Positions 35,066 to 47,989 of a stretch of 64,000 bases of DNA are shown one piece after another. The DNA lies in the NCBI GenBank assembly GCA_002286855.1, contig NRSV01000026.1, positions 215,392-279,391 on the forward strand, in the 5' to 3' direction. The position numbers and the translations under genes are program-made. The stretch's first letter is position 1, and every line of letters begins with the position of its first letter. This DNA comes from Bipolaris cookei. Lineage: Eukaryota > Ascomycota > Dothideomycetes > Pleosporales > Pleosporaceae. Under the pieces are notes generated by a model. The model saw only the letters and a program-made list of their open reading frames with translations, was not told where the DNA came from and did no database searches.

Positions 35066-35517
35066 GATGGGCTGGCGAGGGTCAACGGGGCTGTGTCATG
35101 GTAGGGCTCCAGGCGGGCTATGTATAACGGGTGTGTATTTATGCAGTCTGGACGTATGGACGTATGGCGGCCAGGGCAGCTGTGGGCGAGGGTGGACAGG
35201 GCGTCTGATATGAGGCGCATGCAATCGTGGCCGTGTGTCTGGGCAGTGGTGGTGCAACGGGGCGCCTTGCCCGAAGCGGCAGCACTAGCGGCCCCTTCCC
35301 AACAGCGAGGCGGCACTAGGCTGGCCGTCTGACAGTCCAGCTCCACTTCAGCCCATCTTCTCCAGCCGCAAACACGACTAGAGACCTCCTTCACACCGCA
35401 CCTGCGCCCTCTGCTATATATCGCCAGTTGGCTCCCATCCAGGCACCCCCTAATTGAGTTCCTGACCACCACCACCCCATCTTCCCACCTCCACCACCCG
35501 CACCCCTCCCACCAGCC
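35066..35517. promoter_or_regulatory. Shared divergent promoter region of TLG2 and calmodulin
   Basis: The 452 bp lies between the two start codons. CT-rich blocks at 35340-35515 precede the calmodulin ATG. A tandem GGACGTATGGACGTATGG occurs at 35150-35167. No strong TATA box is seen. Confidence 0.4.
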
Positions 35518-36385
35518 ATGGTCTGTAGCCCCGCGCTCCCTCGCTTTCTGCCAAAACATACCCCGCCCTCCTATCCACAACTGCGACCCCCCGCCCACGC
35601 CCCCTTCGCGCATCGCTGACACGACGCTCTAGGCCGATTCTCTTACTGAGGAGCAAGTCTCCGAGTTCAAGGAGGCATTCTCCCTCTTCGTAAGTCTCTG
35701 CCCTTCCCCTCGTCGTTGACGCGCGGTTGCCTAGTGCCCCGTCCATGGCTCCGTGGACGTGTTGCTAACATGTGTTTTCTTATGCAGGACAAGGATGGCG
35801 ATGGTCAGTACCCTCTGTGCCCAACTCACCCCCGCATGCTCTGCGCCGAAGCCACTACCCCCCGGTACAAACAGGACACGAGGCTGACCACGTTGCGCCA
35901 CAGGTCAAATCACCACCAAGGAGCTCGGCACCGTCATGCGCTCGCTCGGCCAGAACCCCAGCGAGTCTGAGCTACAGGACATGATCAACGAGGTTGATGC
36001 CGACAACAATGGCACCATTGACTTCCCAGGTACGTCGGCCCACCGACTGTGGGCCCATTACGGCCTCTCTGATGTTATGCCAGAATTCCTCACCATGATG
36101 GCCCGCAAGATGAAGGACACCGACTCCGAGGAGGAGATCCGGGAAGCCTTCAAGGTTTTTGACCGCGACAACAACGGTTTCATCTCAGCTGCTGAATTGC
36201 GCCACGTCATGACCTCTATTGGCGAGAAGTTGACTGATGACGAGGTTGACGAGATGATCCGGGAGGCTGACCAGGATGGTGACGGCCGTATTGACTGTAG
36301 GTGTTCGGGGATTCATGCTTGGGGGTACTTACCAGACTGACACGAGACAGACAACGAGTTCGTCCAGCTGATGATGCAGAAATAA
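35518..36385 (+). CDS. CMD1: Calmodulin
   Basis: There are six exons: 35518-35520, 35633-35689, 35788-35803, 35904-36029, 36084-36296 and 36351-36385. The introns are 112, 98, 100, 54 and 54 bp, and the protein is 149 residues. The first coding exon is just the ATG, joined to ADSLTEEQVSEFKEAFSLF. Exon 3 has only 16 bases. Four EF-hand loops are visible: DKDGDGQITTKE, DADNNGTIDFPE, DRDNNGFISAAE and DQDGDGRIDYNE. Each has acidic residues at positions 1 and 12, so all four should bind calcium. MARKMKDTDSEEEIREAF is the central linker. Calmodulin is the essential cytosolic calcium sensor that regulates calcineurin and CaM kinases. The multi-intron layout is typical of filamentous ascomycetes. Confidence 0.98.
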
Positions 36386-37515
36386 GCATTCGAAATAGTG
36401 GAATTTGAACGAATACATGCATCATGACAGTGACACGGCCGAGGGTTGACAGCAATGAGCCAAGGGTCAAATTGGGCTTTTTCGTGTCTTTGTACGGTGG
36501 ATCCAGTTGTTAGCAAGGCGAGCTGGCTTGGTTGTGTTGCCAGCATCTCTGAGAGACGGCTCAAATACCTAACCTACTCAATTCATTCTCACGTGCCCTC
36601 TTTTTGTGCTGATTCTGTATGGAAAAAAGTGGGTAGCCTCGCACAGGGCAAGGCTCTTTCTAGAAAAGACGGCTTAGCCACAGTTGCTGCAGGGCCATTG
36701 AGGCGGTGCAGCAGGTGAGCTTAGACTCTTGGCCATGGTGGGTCAGGTCAGCTCAGGACAAGACAAGACTCAACGGGACTGCACGGTGACTGAGCGGGGA
36801 CTGAACGGGGATTCTGACCCAAAGACCGAGAAAAGCCCTGTGCTTTTTGGATCCTCGTGTTGGCGCTGACTACTATGGGGCTGATGGTATTGCGATCTTC
36901 TCAACGTGTGATTACGACTCGCAAAGCTCGCATCACGATGAAGTCTAAGTGATTGGTGTTTGAGGTAAAGATGAACCACGCCCGAGTGTTTCATTGCATA
37001 TCAGGGGGAACGGAAGGAAAAAAAGGGATATTCCGGGTGCCTGACACAAAACGTTGATTCTGAATGTAGTATGAGATTGCCCTTCCCCCAAAGACGTACG
37101 TTTCTGCATGTGTTTTTACTACTTACATAAGTACATATACTTGTCTGTATGTAGTATGTGTGTATGTTGCGTGCACCTATACGATGTAGATCAAACTTAG
37201 TTTTTTTTGCGACAAGTATACCCGGAGGGCTTACTTGCTTGCCATGTTTGGCAGGGCCTTTTTTTTCTTAGTTTAGGTGAGGATTTGCGTCGGCAATTCT
37301 GTCCTTTTCTTTCTTTTCTCTCTCTCTCTTTCTCCAAATGTGGAAGTGTAGAGTGTATGGATGTTGGGCGCCGTTTGCAGATGATTGATAGACATGATAA
37401 ACACGAGGTGAGGTAGGGAAGTTGCATCACGAGTGCGTGCGTACATGTGGTCCGATTTTGCACCGAGAAACCAAGCGATGAGGCATATGTGAGTTTTGCT
37501 AATCATCTTGGTTAT

Positions 37516-37547
37516 CTGTCTGTCTGTTTGTCTCTCTCTCTCTCTCT
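37516..37547. repeat. CTGT/TC microsatellite
   Basis: CTGT units pass directly into an uninterrupted TC run of about 17 bases. Confidence 0.8.
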
Positions 37548-40500
37548 TTTGGAGAAGGATTCTCAATAATTACCTCACCCATAGCACGGCAAAAAACCCG
37601 AGGTTTCAGATTTATCTGTGCATAGTGTGTGGGAACGCATGTTCGAGGTTGTCCAGCATCCCTTGATGTATCTTAATAACAATATAGTAGATTTCATTTT
37701 CTCCACTCTCGGTATGATTTTCTCTTCTCTTGCACCCCTATATCCCAAATACATCTAGTGCCAATAGAAACCCCTCACATATGTAACAAAGCGGAAACAA
37801 CGGGGAGAAAACCCGCACATAGCACCGCATCATTACCCTTTTATTTTTCTTCTTAAATCACGGCATTACTAGTTCCTTTTGGGTACAATACGTACACAGG
37901 AGTATGTACGTGCTCCCTGACCCCCTAACTACTTAGTCTCGCTACATCTTTCCCTGTGTAAGCATACAAACGTAGCCAAGAAATGTGAAAGGCAAGAAAA
38001 GAGAGAGAAAAGGCGATGTCTGTGCTATGAGCATCACCTCCCGGATACCCTTTTTAGGATACGATCGTAGAATGACGAGTCATTCTAAGTAAGTACATGG
38101 TAGTTATAGTGCAAGGGTCATCGTGTATGGGCATGGCGTTGTTGAAGTGCCTCCGTACCCCCACACACTCCCCCAACTCCAACTCCGACTGCACCGCCAC
38201 TGGTTGCATCGTCGTCTTGGATGATGCGGATAAAGCCAGTTTGAGATGACGCGGCGTTCGAGGGCTATGGGGTTTCCTTATTTCTTTGCTTGGATCTCTG
38301 ACATATTGTGGATGATGGTATCCGCGTGTGCGCTCCCCGGGGTTATGTACTTAAGTAAGTGTAGAGACATGCACATCCTGTACTTGGTTGGTATTAAAAT
38401 GTGAGGATGCGAATTAGCTGATACCGGGGAAGACGGGTAGATCGGGCATTTACGGCGTTACTTTCTCTTCCTTTCTCTTTTTCTTTTCTTGCACTATCGC
38501 GGGGGTTTCTCTTGCGCGGATGTCGGATGTCAGACGGGGAAGGGCGGGGGGGGGGAGAGTTAGTGCAGCTTCGTGTTACTTTACACACTCGGAGGATTGA
38601 CGATCCCGATTGCCGTGTTTCTTGTATGCAGTGTGATATCGGGGAATTATGCTTCCTTATTTTACGGAGAGACTTGTTTGGTGGCGATCAGGGGTTTTCA
38701 ATCGTGTTTGATGTTGGGAAGGATGCGGGAGGATCTGTGCCGACAAAATTGTTAGATTGATATTCGTACACGGGCTTTATTTTTGCATCGAATATTGTGA
38801 CCGTTAATGTGCGTTTTATATCATTACTGCTCGTGTTAACGTGTAGCATGACTTGGTGCTTCCGCTGTCAAGATCCCGATCGTGACCAACGTGGTTCCTA
38901 GGATCCCCCGGCTATTCTTGAGAAGCTGGTTCATACTGAGACTGGGAAACTGGTATCGGCGAGAAGGAGATGGGAGGGATATGTTAAGTGCACCGAGGAC
39001 ATATACCCGTACAAGGTACATGACAAATGACAGCTGTTGCAAGGATGCATCTGAGACAAGCCAAAACCCAACAAATGGGATTGTATATTCAGTTTCCTGG
39101 ACTATATGTCAGCGCCACTGTCCACGCGTTGCAAGTCCATTGTGACTTTTCTTTTCTTGTGTGCGGGGAAGAGGAAACCCTCGCAGGGCTGAGAGCTGGT
39201 GATTAATGCAACAGGGCTAGGGCAGACAAACTTGGATTTGCAAGAGATTGTTTGATAGCTGCGGTGAAAAGAAATTTGGAGAATAAATTTAAAATGGCAT
39301 AGTTTGGCATGCACTAAGAGTATAGGGCAACAACAGCTCGATACACGTGAAGGAAGGTGATACCCGGCTAAAATGGGAGAAATGTTAGACAAAGTCAAAA
39401 CTTACATCATCCGAGAGTTTTCATAGCATTTCCATATTGTTATCGTTATTGTTTTCTTTCTTGCTCCCTAGAAAGTTTTCTCCCACCGATATGCGACGAA
39501 GTAGAGGTAGCGTGGTATTAGCAGCCGAGTGGCTGCCTCACTAGATACAGCCCTGCAACAATAACATATATGAAGTTAGCCTTATTCCATTAATATACGT
39601 TGGCAACGGCTATCCAGACGGAGATAAGGTGGCTGTAAGGAGTGCTAGTCAGATTCAAGGCGACAGAGAATAATGCATTGACGAGATGAAAAGGACGCGG
39701 TGGCTGAGGGGACCATGATCCGGGTGTTTCGCATTGCAGGCAAACAGGGGCCTCTCTGGGCTATCCAGTCTAGACCGTTACTATCAAGGTTCTCTTTGAT
39801 GTAATCCGAAAGCGATGCGATGCCACAGATTGACAGGACAGATCTACAATCCGATCCAAAGTTCGTCTTTGAGGATCGGGGCGTATTTTGAACAGCTGAC
39901 TCGGTTAGCGAAAAGTGTTAGATCTAAGTGAGAGTATGATGGGTTGCATTGTTCTCGCATCGTCATACAGTAGATGGACGTTGGCTAAGCTTTGTGCGAT
40001 GGTCAACTGTAGTCGATAAGCAACGGACGTTAGATGGAGTGCGTGCGTATTAAGTTTGGTCAACAAGAATGTCGAACGAACAAAGTTTGCTTTCCCCTCG
40101 CACACGTGGCGGGGACAATAGACTTGCACCATTAATGCCAGCCCTAAATAACCAACGGATGCATCGGAGAATTTGCGTGAGAAGCTTGGGAAGCTTGCGA
40201 AGAGCGGCAATGGAATTTAGCGCAATACAGCTGTCCCTCCAAGCTCCCAGGCAAAGTCTAAGTTTGGCACCAACCTTGCGCCAATCTCTGAGACCATTAT
40301 ATACGTTACAGGGACCTGTTCATCGCCAATGAACTTGGGTTTGCGTACAGTAAGCATGGCGAGATTGTTGGGTGGCAGTGCCGAAGCCGAGTTCGCTTTG
40401 GGCTAGTGCCTTGCTATTGAATAGCAAGATGGGTGTAGTAGTATGTCTTTCACACTCACGGGTGCAGGCTCGAGACTGAAGAATAGGAATGACAAGAGAG

Positions 40501-42570
40501 TAGAGCCGCTCCTCTGGTGGTTGCACCGATGTGTCCCACTATGTCGGGCACCAAGTGCCAAACTTTACACTGTCATATTGCATAAGTTTCTCTACATTGC
40601 CTGAGCCGTGAGCTGATGTGTGATACACATTGGATAGCAAGCTGCCTGAAGCCAGTCACAAAGCGCTGCCGCTGCATACGTGCTGTATAGTCATGGCCAG
40701 TAGCTGAGACATATGTGTATGTATGCAGTCACCACCACTACCACCGCCGCTTGTTCTTGGTAATTTTGGGCTATTCATCAATCGTACGTCAATGTCTAAG
40801 AAACCTACATCAAATGATCTCCGTTTGGGATACTCCAAAGTCTCGATTCCGTAGGGCTTATGTAAAATGTTGACACGACCCCTATAGTGGTATCTAGGAA
40901 GACGATTGGGCAGTCGAACCGTGGTTGAAAATCGTAAGCGGAGTCGACTCCGACCGTATCTGTCGAGCTAAACGTTCCGTCCCGGAACCAGACCATACCC
41001 CTCTTTCAGAAATGTCCGGTGGCTGCCTAGGCATGCAGGGTTAGCCTAGTAAGTAGGCCAGTGAGGCATTGCTGCAGGCGCATCGTATTGTGCTACTCCC
41101 TCGAAGCTCTGTGTCTTGAGAGCAAGGGATACCTAGGTTAGTCACCCCACTCAGGTAGAGAATTTGAAGCTGCTGAGCGTCCAATGGGGCGGTTGTTTGG
41201 GGAAGTTCCAACTGGCGTAGTAAGTAGTAGCGTTGGTTTTGGAATACGAGTCACATGGGATGTATGCGAGTACCGAAGTGACACCGGTATTGTATAACGG
41301 CACACGCCAGTGGTGCTGTACTGGTGTACCGCTGTTGCGACACCCGCGCAAGGCCCCTTTTCAGTCGGTAGTGTGTCGTCTCAGAAGGCTAATATCTCAA
41401 GCGATAAGGCGCCATTGTAAGATGACATCAGATGTGTCCAAATTAGGCCAAACGGCCAAGCGACCACGTGGTAACGCCCGGACCACAAAGCGCACCTAGT
41501 TCTATTCTTTCAATAGTGATCCCCTTTTGACGTGATAGTAAATGTGTAGCGAGAACGCCAGGCTGCCCAATGATGAGTGCAGTATTGGAGTAAGTCGATG
41601 AATGGAAACAAGAGATGCAGCATCAAGGAAGAAGTGGACACAGTAGTACAGATCTAAGGATAGCTGCCCACCCTGGTTTGTAGAAGCTCTTGCAAGCTAG
41701 ATTTGACAAGCCGGCTTCCTACTAGTCCTGCGCTGAACAGGAAGGACGGTTGTGCGAGAAAGAAGATAGTAGCGGCGAGTATGCTTGATAATCATTATAG
41801 TGCCATGGACGGCACCGGCACCAGTTGGGGGTGTGTAAGTAGTCGAGTTCTGAAAGTGGCCCATGTCCTGGATGGCCTTGAAGAACATGTGCCCTGTGTT
41901 GGGCAGAAGTGCTTGAAAGACTCGAGGAAAGCATCCTGAGACTACTGTACACATCAGTTCGGCAGAATGATCCGCAGCAAGCGAGGCGTGCCGCATTTGC
42001 GATTCAGATGTCGTTGTGGACGGTGAGGCGGCTTGTCATTAAGAAAACTGTCGCTAGAGCGCACACTGGCGTACGGTACACAGACACGTACGCATACGGT
42101 AGTACAATCTAACATGGACCTTGGCTCGCTTGTGCATAGCCAATGAGCTGAGGTTGGCTCTGCATAGCTCTAAGTCTACAGTCCACTTGCTGGCGCCAAG
42201 TGGATGCCGCTTGAGCAACTAACGCAGAGAGCGAATCGGCACCAGTCCCGGCGAGGAAAAAAAAACAGGGCGAAGAAAGTTCTGTCATTGGGATAGGGTG
42301 GAGGAAAAGAAGAAGAATGCATGCATTACCTGAAGAGGCTACAGTTTGGAGATACGAGCAAAACGAGACTGGCAGCGGGGAGGATACGAGGCGAGTGGGT
42401 GGTCGGGGTGCGGATTCTGTTGTGTGCATGACTTTGAACAGAGAGTAGCTTGGATCAAGGCGAGCTTGGAGTTGGAGAGTGGACGCCTAAACGTGGTAGG
42501 CGGCGATGTGCCCTGCCGTAGATCCGGGGATCAGGTTGTTGCGATTGTGAGGTAGTGGGTGAGTGCAGGT

Positions 42571-42600
42571 TGGCGTTGGCGATGGCGATGGCGATGGCGG
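42571..42600. repeat. GGCGAT hexamer repeat
   Basis: Four to five tandem units of TGGCGA/GGCGAT type. Confidence 0.7.
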
Positions 42601-43376
42601 CTATGGTGATTCCGTCATCATGTGCACGAATCGAGGTGGGCGCCAGAGGCTGGCGACTGCGCGAGGACCCGCACGGGGCCGGAAGATCCAGGGACCACCA
42701 CACCACATCGTCATTGAGGAGCGATGAGGCAGGTGTAGAGAGGCGCTGTAGTTGCATGGGCGCAAGCCACCCGAGGAGCAGTTTGGAGCAAGGTGCAGAG
42801 ATGCTACGATGGCTACTGGGGGATGGATGGCAGTGATGTCTGGAAGTATGTATGTGGCTAAGGTCACATCACCTGACTTTGTCGCTTCGCTTGGGAGCTG
42901 TCTGTCTTGTGTGCGGGATGGTTTTATTGTCTCTCAGGGATCGAGTCTGTTCTCAGGGACGGGTCTCAGTGAAGACGGGCGTGGTTTTCTAGAAGCGGAG
43001 CTTGTCCGTCGTGTGCACGCCCAAGGCAAAAGTTTGCCAGGCGAGCCGGCGGGAGAGGAGGGCCATTCCAATAAGCCCACGAAGGCTTCTAGCGCGATCT
43101 ATAGTTGCAAGCCACAATGGCAGGCCGATGAGGCCAGGAGAAGGCGCGACGGCGATGGGCATGTCGCCTGTCTGTCTGTCTGTCGTGTGTAGTTGTCTAT
43201 GGCCATGTCTGTGTGTAGATAGTCAATACTCTCTGTCTGACTGTGTGGTCGTCGGTCCGCCAGGGCGGGACGGTCTCCTGACTGGGCTCTCTCCTGTCGC
43301 TCTCGCTCTGCCGCCGTCGCGGGCCAGGAGCAGCAGGCCGAGGGAGATTCGCACTGCGAACGGTCGCTGACCCGCC

Positions 43377-43407
43377 AGCATGGGCATGGGCATGGGCGTA
43401 GGCATGG
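43377..43407. repeat. GGCATG hexamer repeat
   Basis: GGGCAT units in tandem, partly degenerate at the right end. Confidence 0.65.
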
Positions 43408-43617
43408 TTTTGGCCAGACGAGCTCAGCTTAGCGGCTGAATCAGTGGTAATGGAACATAACAAACAAGGGCTGCCAATCCTCCCTATTGCCGACCCTTGC
43501 CCTTGCTTGGCTGCGCCCGCTAGCCGGCACGTCGTCGCTCGCCAGGGTCCGGGCGCCGCCGTCGAGCCCCGTGCAGGGATTGGGTGGGTAGATGGATATG
43601 CGTCGGGCGGTGGTTGC

Positions 43618-43689
43618 AAACACACACACACATACTACTTACGCACACACACACTCACGCACCCACACGCACCCACACACACACCACAC
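43618..43689. repeat. CA-rich microsatellite
   Basis: CACA runs broken by TACTACTTACG and ACGCACCC units, over about 70 bp. Confidence 0.75.
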
Positions 43690-44267
43690 GTACATACAGC
43701 AGGTGGATGCCCACATGGAGCCCCCAGGCACAGGCCTGCCCGCTGCAGCGCTAGGCCCAGTCGAGCCGCAGCAGACAGCAGCATGCATCCGTTTCGGGGC
43801 ACCCTCTTGTGCGCTCCATGGCTGCATTGGCCGTCGACTTACTCCATGGGCGTCCGTGTGCCGCGGCTCGAATCGCGTGTCGGGCGCAATGGCAATACCC
43901 CGGTTCACGCAGCTTGCCGGTACCTGGAGCCTCTAACCTAAAGGTCCACCCAGCCCGCCGCCTCTTCGACCATCCTCCGCCTGCCCTTCTCCATGCTGAA
44001 ACGTGCGTGAGGCGATCCAGCTGCCAGCCCAGCCCGTCCATGTCCTGCCCGTTTACCCTTTCTTTGCCTGCTCGCACCCCTCCTTCAACCTCCAACCCTC
44101 GACTATCTCCCTCCCGACTGCCCCAACCCACCCGCCACCATTACCACCACCACCATTACCGCCCGCAATCCACCACAGGCCCTTCACTCGACGTCGCCTG
44201 CTAGGCCCGGCGACACCACCGCCTTCCCGACTCCCACCACGGCCTGTCTGGGGGCTCAGGTGCGCCC

Positions 44268-47200
44268 ATGTCGTTTCTAGGGTTCCGTCCCAACTCGCGC
44301 AGCGGCCATACGCAAAAGTCCTTCAACTCCCACGGCCATCGCTCCGACGTCAATCTTGCTGCGCAGCCACCCCCTCCCCGCTCTGGCCGAGCTGGCACGG
44401 GCGCCATGGACATTGAAAAGAGTCGGACCCGCCGCGAGAGGACCTTCATCGGCAGCGAATGCTGCGTCTGCGAGGAAAATCTCGAGTACACGCTGCGGGG
44501 CGAGCGCATCCTGCAATTGTCCTGCGGCCATGTGTCGCACGAGGCATGCTTCTACGAGTACATTCGCGAGTTCGAGTCGCAGCACTGCCCGACATGCGAC
44601 GCCGCCCTAGCGCTCGATACGAGCAGAGGTGGAAACGTGCTAGACCTGGGTAGGCCGTCGCCAGAAGCTGTGCCGAGTAGCCATGCTGATGTGGGGACAG
44701 AGAAACTCTCAACCATTGTGCGTTCCGTCCAGAGCGACCCGGCCCCGTCCCAGCACTCTGACGGCCACCGGAGCGCTTCAAACACCCCGACCCCGTGGGA
44801 CAGCCAGACCGTCTCATCCGACAGGCGGCATGACGACGCGTCCCACGGCCGTCCCCGCAATGGCAGCAATGCCTCGGCCTCGTATTCCTCTATCCACCAC
44901 CACAACCGCCAGCGGGATAGCAGTCATAGCCGCGACCGTGGCTCAGATCGAGGTGGCTCAATCTCCCGTGCCCATGGTCGCAGCGACTCGGGCGCTACGG
45001 GACTTGCTTCATCCAATGACTATGCCCCCACACACGATGGTCGGCGGCATGACTACGATGTGCAGTCCATGGAAACCAGTCTCAGCAGCCCGCGCGCCAT
45101 GCTCAAGAGCCCCATCCCCGCCCCGACAGTCACTGTGCGCAGCGAATTTCCCACACTGAGTAGATCACGACAGCAGCAGAGCCTTACTTGCCTCGTCACA
45201 GTCGAAGTCGTCGAGGGAAAATGGCGCCCGGATCCGGATGACATGCGTAGTGTTCCACCCCTTCCCTCAGTCGCCAGCGTTGCTGAGAGCAGTTACGGCC
45301 GCAGTAAGTTGCCTGTAAACAACAGACCGCCCGAGCCCCAATACGAACCGGCAGAGGTCTTGGACGAGATTACAGAGGACCTCCATGCCCGCGTTGACAA
45401 CTGGCACGGCTTGGACTTTTCGCGCTTCGGCAAGTTGCGACTCCACGGCCACATCCGCGTAGGCAAGGACCGTCAGTCATGGCAGGAACTCGAATGCTAT
45501 CTCTTCTCCGAGATGCTCATCTGCGTCAAGGAGAAGAAGGTTACCCAGCCCCAGTGGGAGGGTGCATCGCCCACAAAAAAGACAAAATGCACCCTCAAGG
45601 GCTCCATCCTGATCAAGAAGCACCTCAATCAGGTCGAACACTCGCCTGACAACCTGACTCTGACACTCGGCCTCTCCGTGGCAGAGCTCCCTGCCTTTCA
45701 TCTGCAGTTCCGGGACCCCAGCCAATTAGAGCTGTGGCGCCGCGCCCTTATGGACATTCGTCTGGACTTTCCCGTCGCCAACCGCATGCCCGAGTACGAT
45801 CAAGACAACTCTGGAACAGAAGAGGACGACTACCGTCGACCAAAGCGAGTTTCATCCATCAATTCCTCTTACGGCGCAGCCAGGTCGACCATGACGGCGC
45901 CTACAGAGTACAGCACTTCGCGCGCGGGCATGCCAGAGCCCCGCCTCGGTGCCTCGGTACATGTCCCCGTCGACATTGTCGTCGTCATCCCTGTGTCTTC
46001 ATCCATGCAAGGCTTGAAAATCAATTTGCTGCGTGACACCTTGCGTTTCTTGGTAAACAACCTCGGTGAGCGTGATCGCATGGGCCTAGTCACCTTTGGT
46101 TCAAGCGGCGGCGGCGTCCCCATTGTCGGCATGACTAGCAAAGTGTGGAGAGACTGGTCAAAGGTGCTTGACTCCATACGCCCAGTCGGGCAAAAGAGTC
46201 TCCGTGCAGATGTGGTAGATGGAGCTAACGTGGCCATGGACTTGCTTATGCAACGCAAGTCGAGCAATCCCCTTTCATCTATTCTCCTCATCAGCGACTC
46301 GTCCGTCTCAGATACCGAAAGCGTCGACTTTGTTGTGTCCCGCGCCGAGGCTGCCAAGTAAGTCCAAGTCTCTATATCATGCCGAATACAACCTTGCAGT
46401 ACTGACGTGCTTTCTCCAGGGTCTCTATTCACTCATTTGGCCTGGGACTAACGCACAAGCCTGACACAATGATTGAACTTTCGACACGGACCAAGGCGTC
46501 TTACACCTACGTCAAGGACTGGATGATGCTTCGCGAGTGTGCAGCTGGGTGCTTGGGCTCTCTCCAGACGACTTCGCATCAAAACGTGAAACTGAAACTA
46601 CGACTACCAGAAGGCTCTCCTGCCAAGTTTGTCAAGATCAGTGGCGCGCTGCACATTACCAAACGAGCCACTGGACGAGACGCTGAAGCCTCGTTGGGTG
46701 ACTTGCGCTTTGGCGACAAGAGGGACATTTTGGTGCAATTGGCCATTGCGCCAGACACAGGTTCCCCAGAGCAGGTTCCCCAGGATCCTTGGGAGACGAT
46801 TGTATCCGGCCTTGAAGCTCTTGGAGGCCCACTTGACCAGGACGACTCACGCACACTCAGTGTTGAAGAAGTACCATTGATCCAGGCTGATCTTACATAT
46901 GGTGACATTCTTCGGGAAGGTTCCCTTGCGCACCTGCCGCGGCCATCACTGCTAGCCATTACTTTACTACCTTCCAGCACAAGAAAGAACTCTACCGCGG
47001 TTCCCCCGACACCTCCAATTCCGCCTCACCCACATGTCGTGCAGAGACGTATGGAGTTGCTCACGTCAGACATGTTGACACGCGCACTGACGCTTGTCTC
47101 ACGAGGCCAGCACGAACGAGCTCATCACTTGCTCACGGAAACACGCAGTATTCTCAAAGGACTGGGCAAGGGTGGTCTACCCCCACTTCCACCCCCTGGC

Positions 47201-47599
47201 CACCGGCGCAACGACCCATCGAGTGCAAACGGCAGCACAGGATCAGCATCGCCCACGACGCACAGCGCCAGTGGGGACCCTCGGGCACGAACACCTTCGC
47301 CACATACCGATAACCCCTTTACGCCCGCCGCTGGAATTGATGTACGAACCATGCATGCCCTTGACGCAGAACTCGAATCCAGTCTCGAGTGGATCAACCA
47401 CCCCGCTGTGTTTGGGCGGGATTCGCGCAAGGCGGTACTTCAGGCCATCGGCGTCATTTCATCACAACGGGCCTATACATTCAGGTCTCCAGCCGAGTCT
47501 CTCTGGGCAGAGCGCATTGCTGGCATCAAGCGTCTGTCCGAGCTCTCGCGCGACTGGCGCGAAACCGGAGACCAAGAAGCATTGATGGAGGAGAACTAA
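44268..47599 (+). CDS. RING-PH-vWA protein, Ste5/Far1-like scaffold architecture
   Basis: There are two exons (44268-46357 and 46420-47599) with a 62-bp intron, giving 1089 residues. A RING-H2 type finger spans Cys65 to Cys110: CCVC, then CGHVSHEAC, then CPTC. A Ser/His/Arg-rich disordered part follows. A PH-like domain at about 385-500 (LHGHIRVGKDRQSWQELECY, ending LELWRRALMDIRLDF) comes next. A vWA domain at about 563-770 begins VPVDIVVVIPVSSSMQGLK. The C-terminus has a helical region (about 920-1089) with a Pro/Ser-rich break. The order RING, PH, vWA is that of the yeast pheromone-pathway proteins Ste5 and Far1, so a MAP-kinase scaffold or adaptor at the membrane is the best guess. The usual metal-binding DxSxS of vWA reads PVSSS, so the metal site seems lost. 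Confidence 0.82.
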
Positions 47600-47950
47600 T
47601 GATGTGCAGTCCTCTTTTGGAGCACTATGTATTTGCCTTCATATACCCTGTAACATTCTCTATCCTTTTCGCTCTATTATTCACGTCTCGTTTATTTTTC
47701 TTTGCGTTATCTACTCTTCATAGCCACACTGTTTGTCGGCGATTGTAGTATCTAAGCTGACTTCTGGCGCTACCTTTTTGGGAGGCTTTTGTTTCGTTTG
47801 CATACCTTTTCGGCTTCATGATACCATCACGGTCTGGATCTCCTTGTATTGCGCGGATTTGCTGGGCTTGACAAAAAGTAGGACTTGGGCGTCACCATCA
47901 GCACATTATATTTTAGAGGATACCACATGTGCTTAGCGATTGATTGGCTA

Positions 47951-47989
<39 letters not shown>

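Larger units (their letters stand above)
36386..44267. other. 7.9-kb stretch without a supported gene
   Basis: I found no reading frame with a credible ATG, composition and motif. Candidates checked include 40996-40805 (minus, 63 codons), 41996-41697 (minus), 42429-42109 (minus) and 38512-38760 (+). The first 500 bp is the calmodulin 3' UTR, and the last kb is GC-rich upstream DNA of the RING-PH-vWA gene. The region contains several simple repeats, listed separately. Long non-coding RNAs or small multi-exon genes could be hidden here. Confidence 0.35.

Noticed and set aside
34993..35622. 209-codon minus-strand frame across the TLG2/calmodulin promoter
   Set aside because: It starts with GTG and overlaps the first exon of TLG2 and the first calmodulin intron in conflicting frames.
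40805..40996. 63-codon minus-strand ATG frame starting MVWFRDGTFSS
   Set aside because: It has plausible composition, but it is too short, no continuation exon could be placed with confidence, and there is no known domain.
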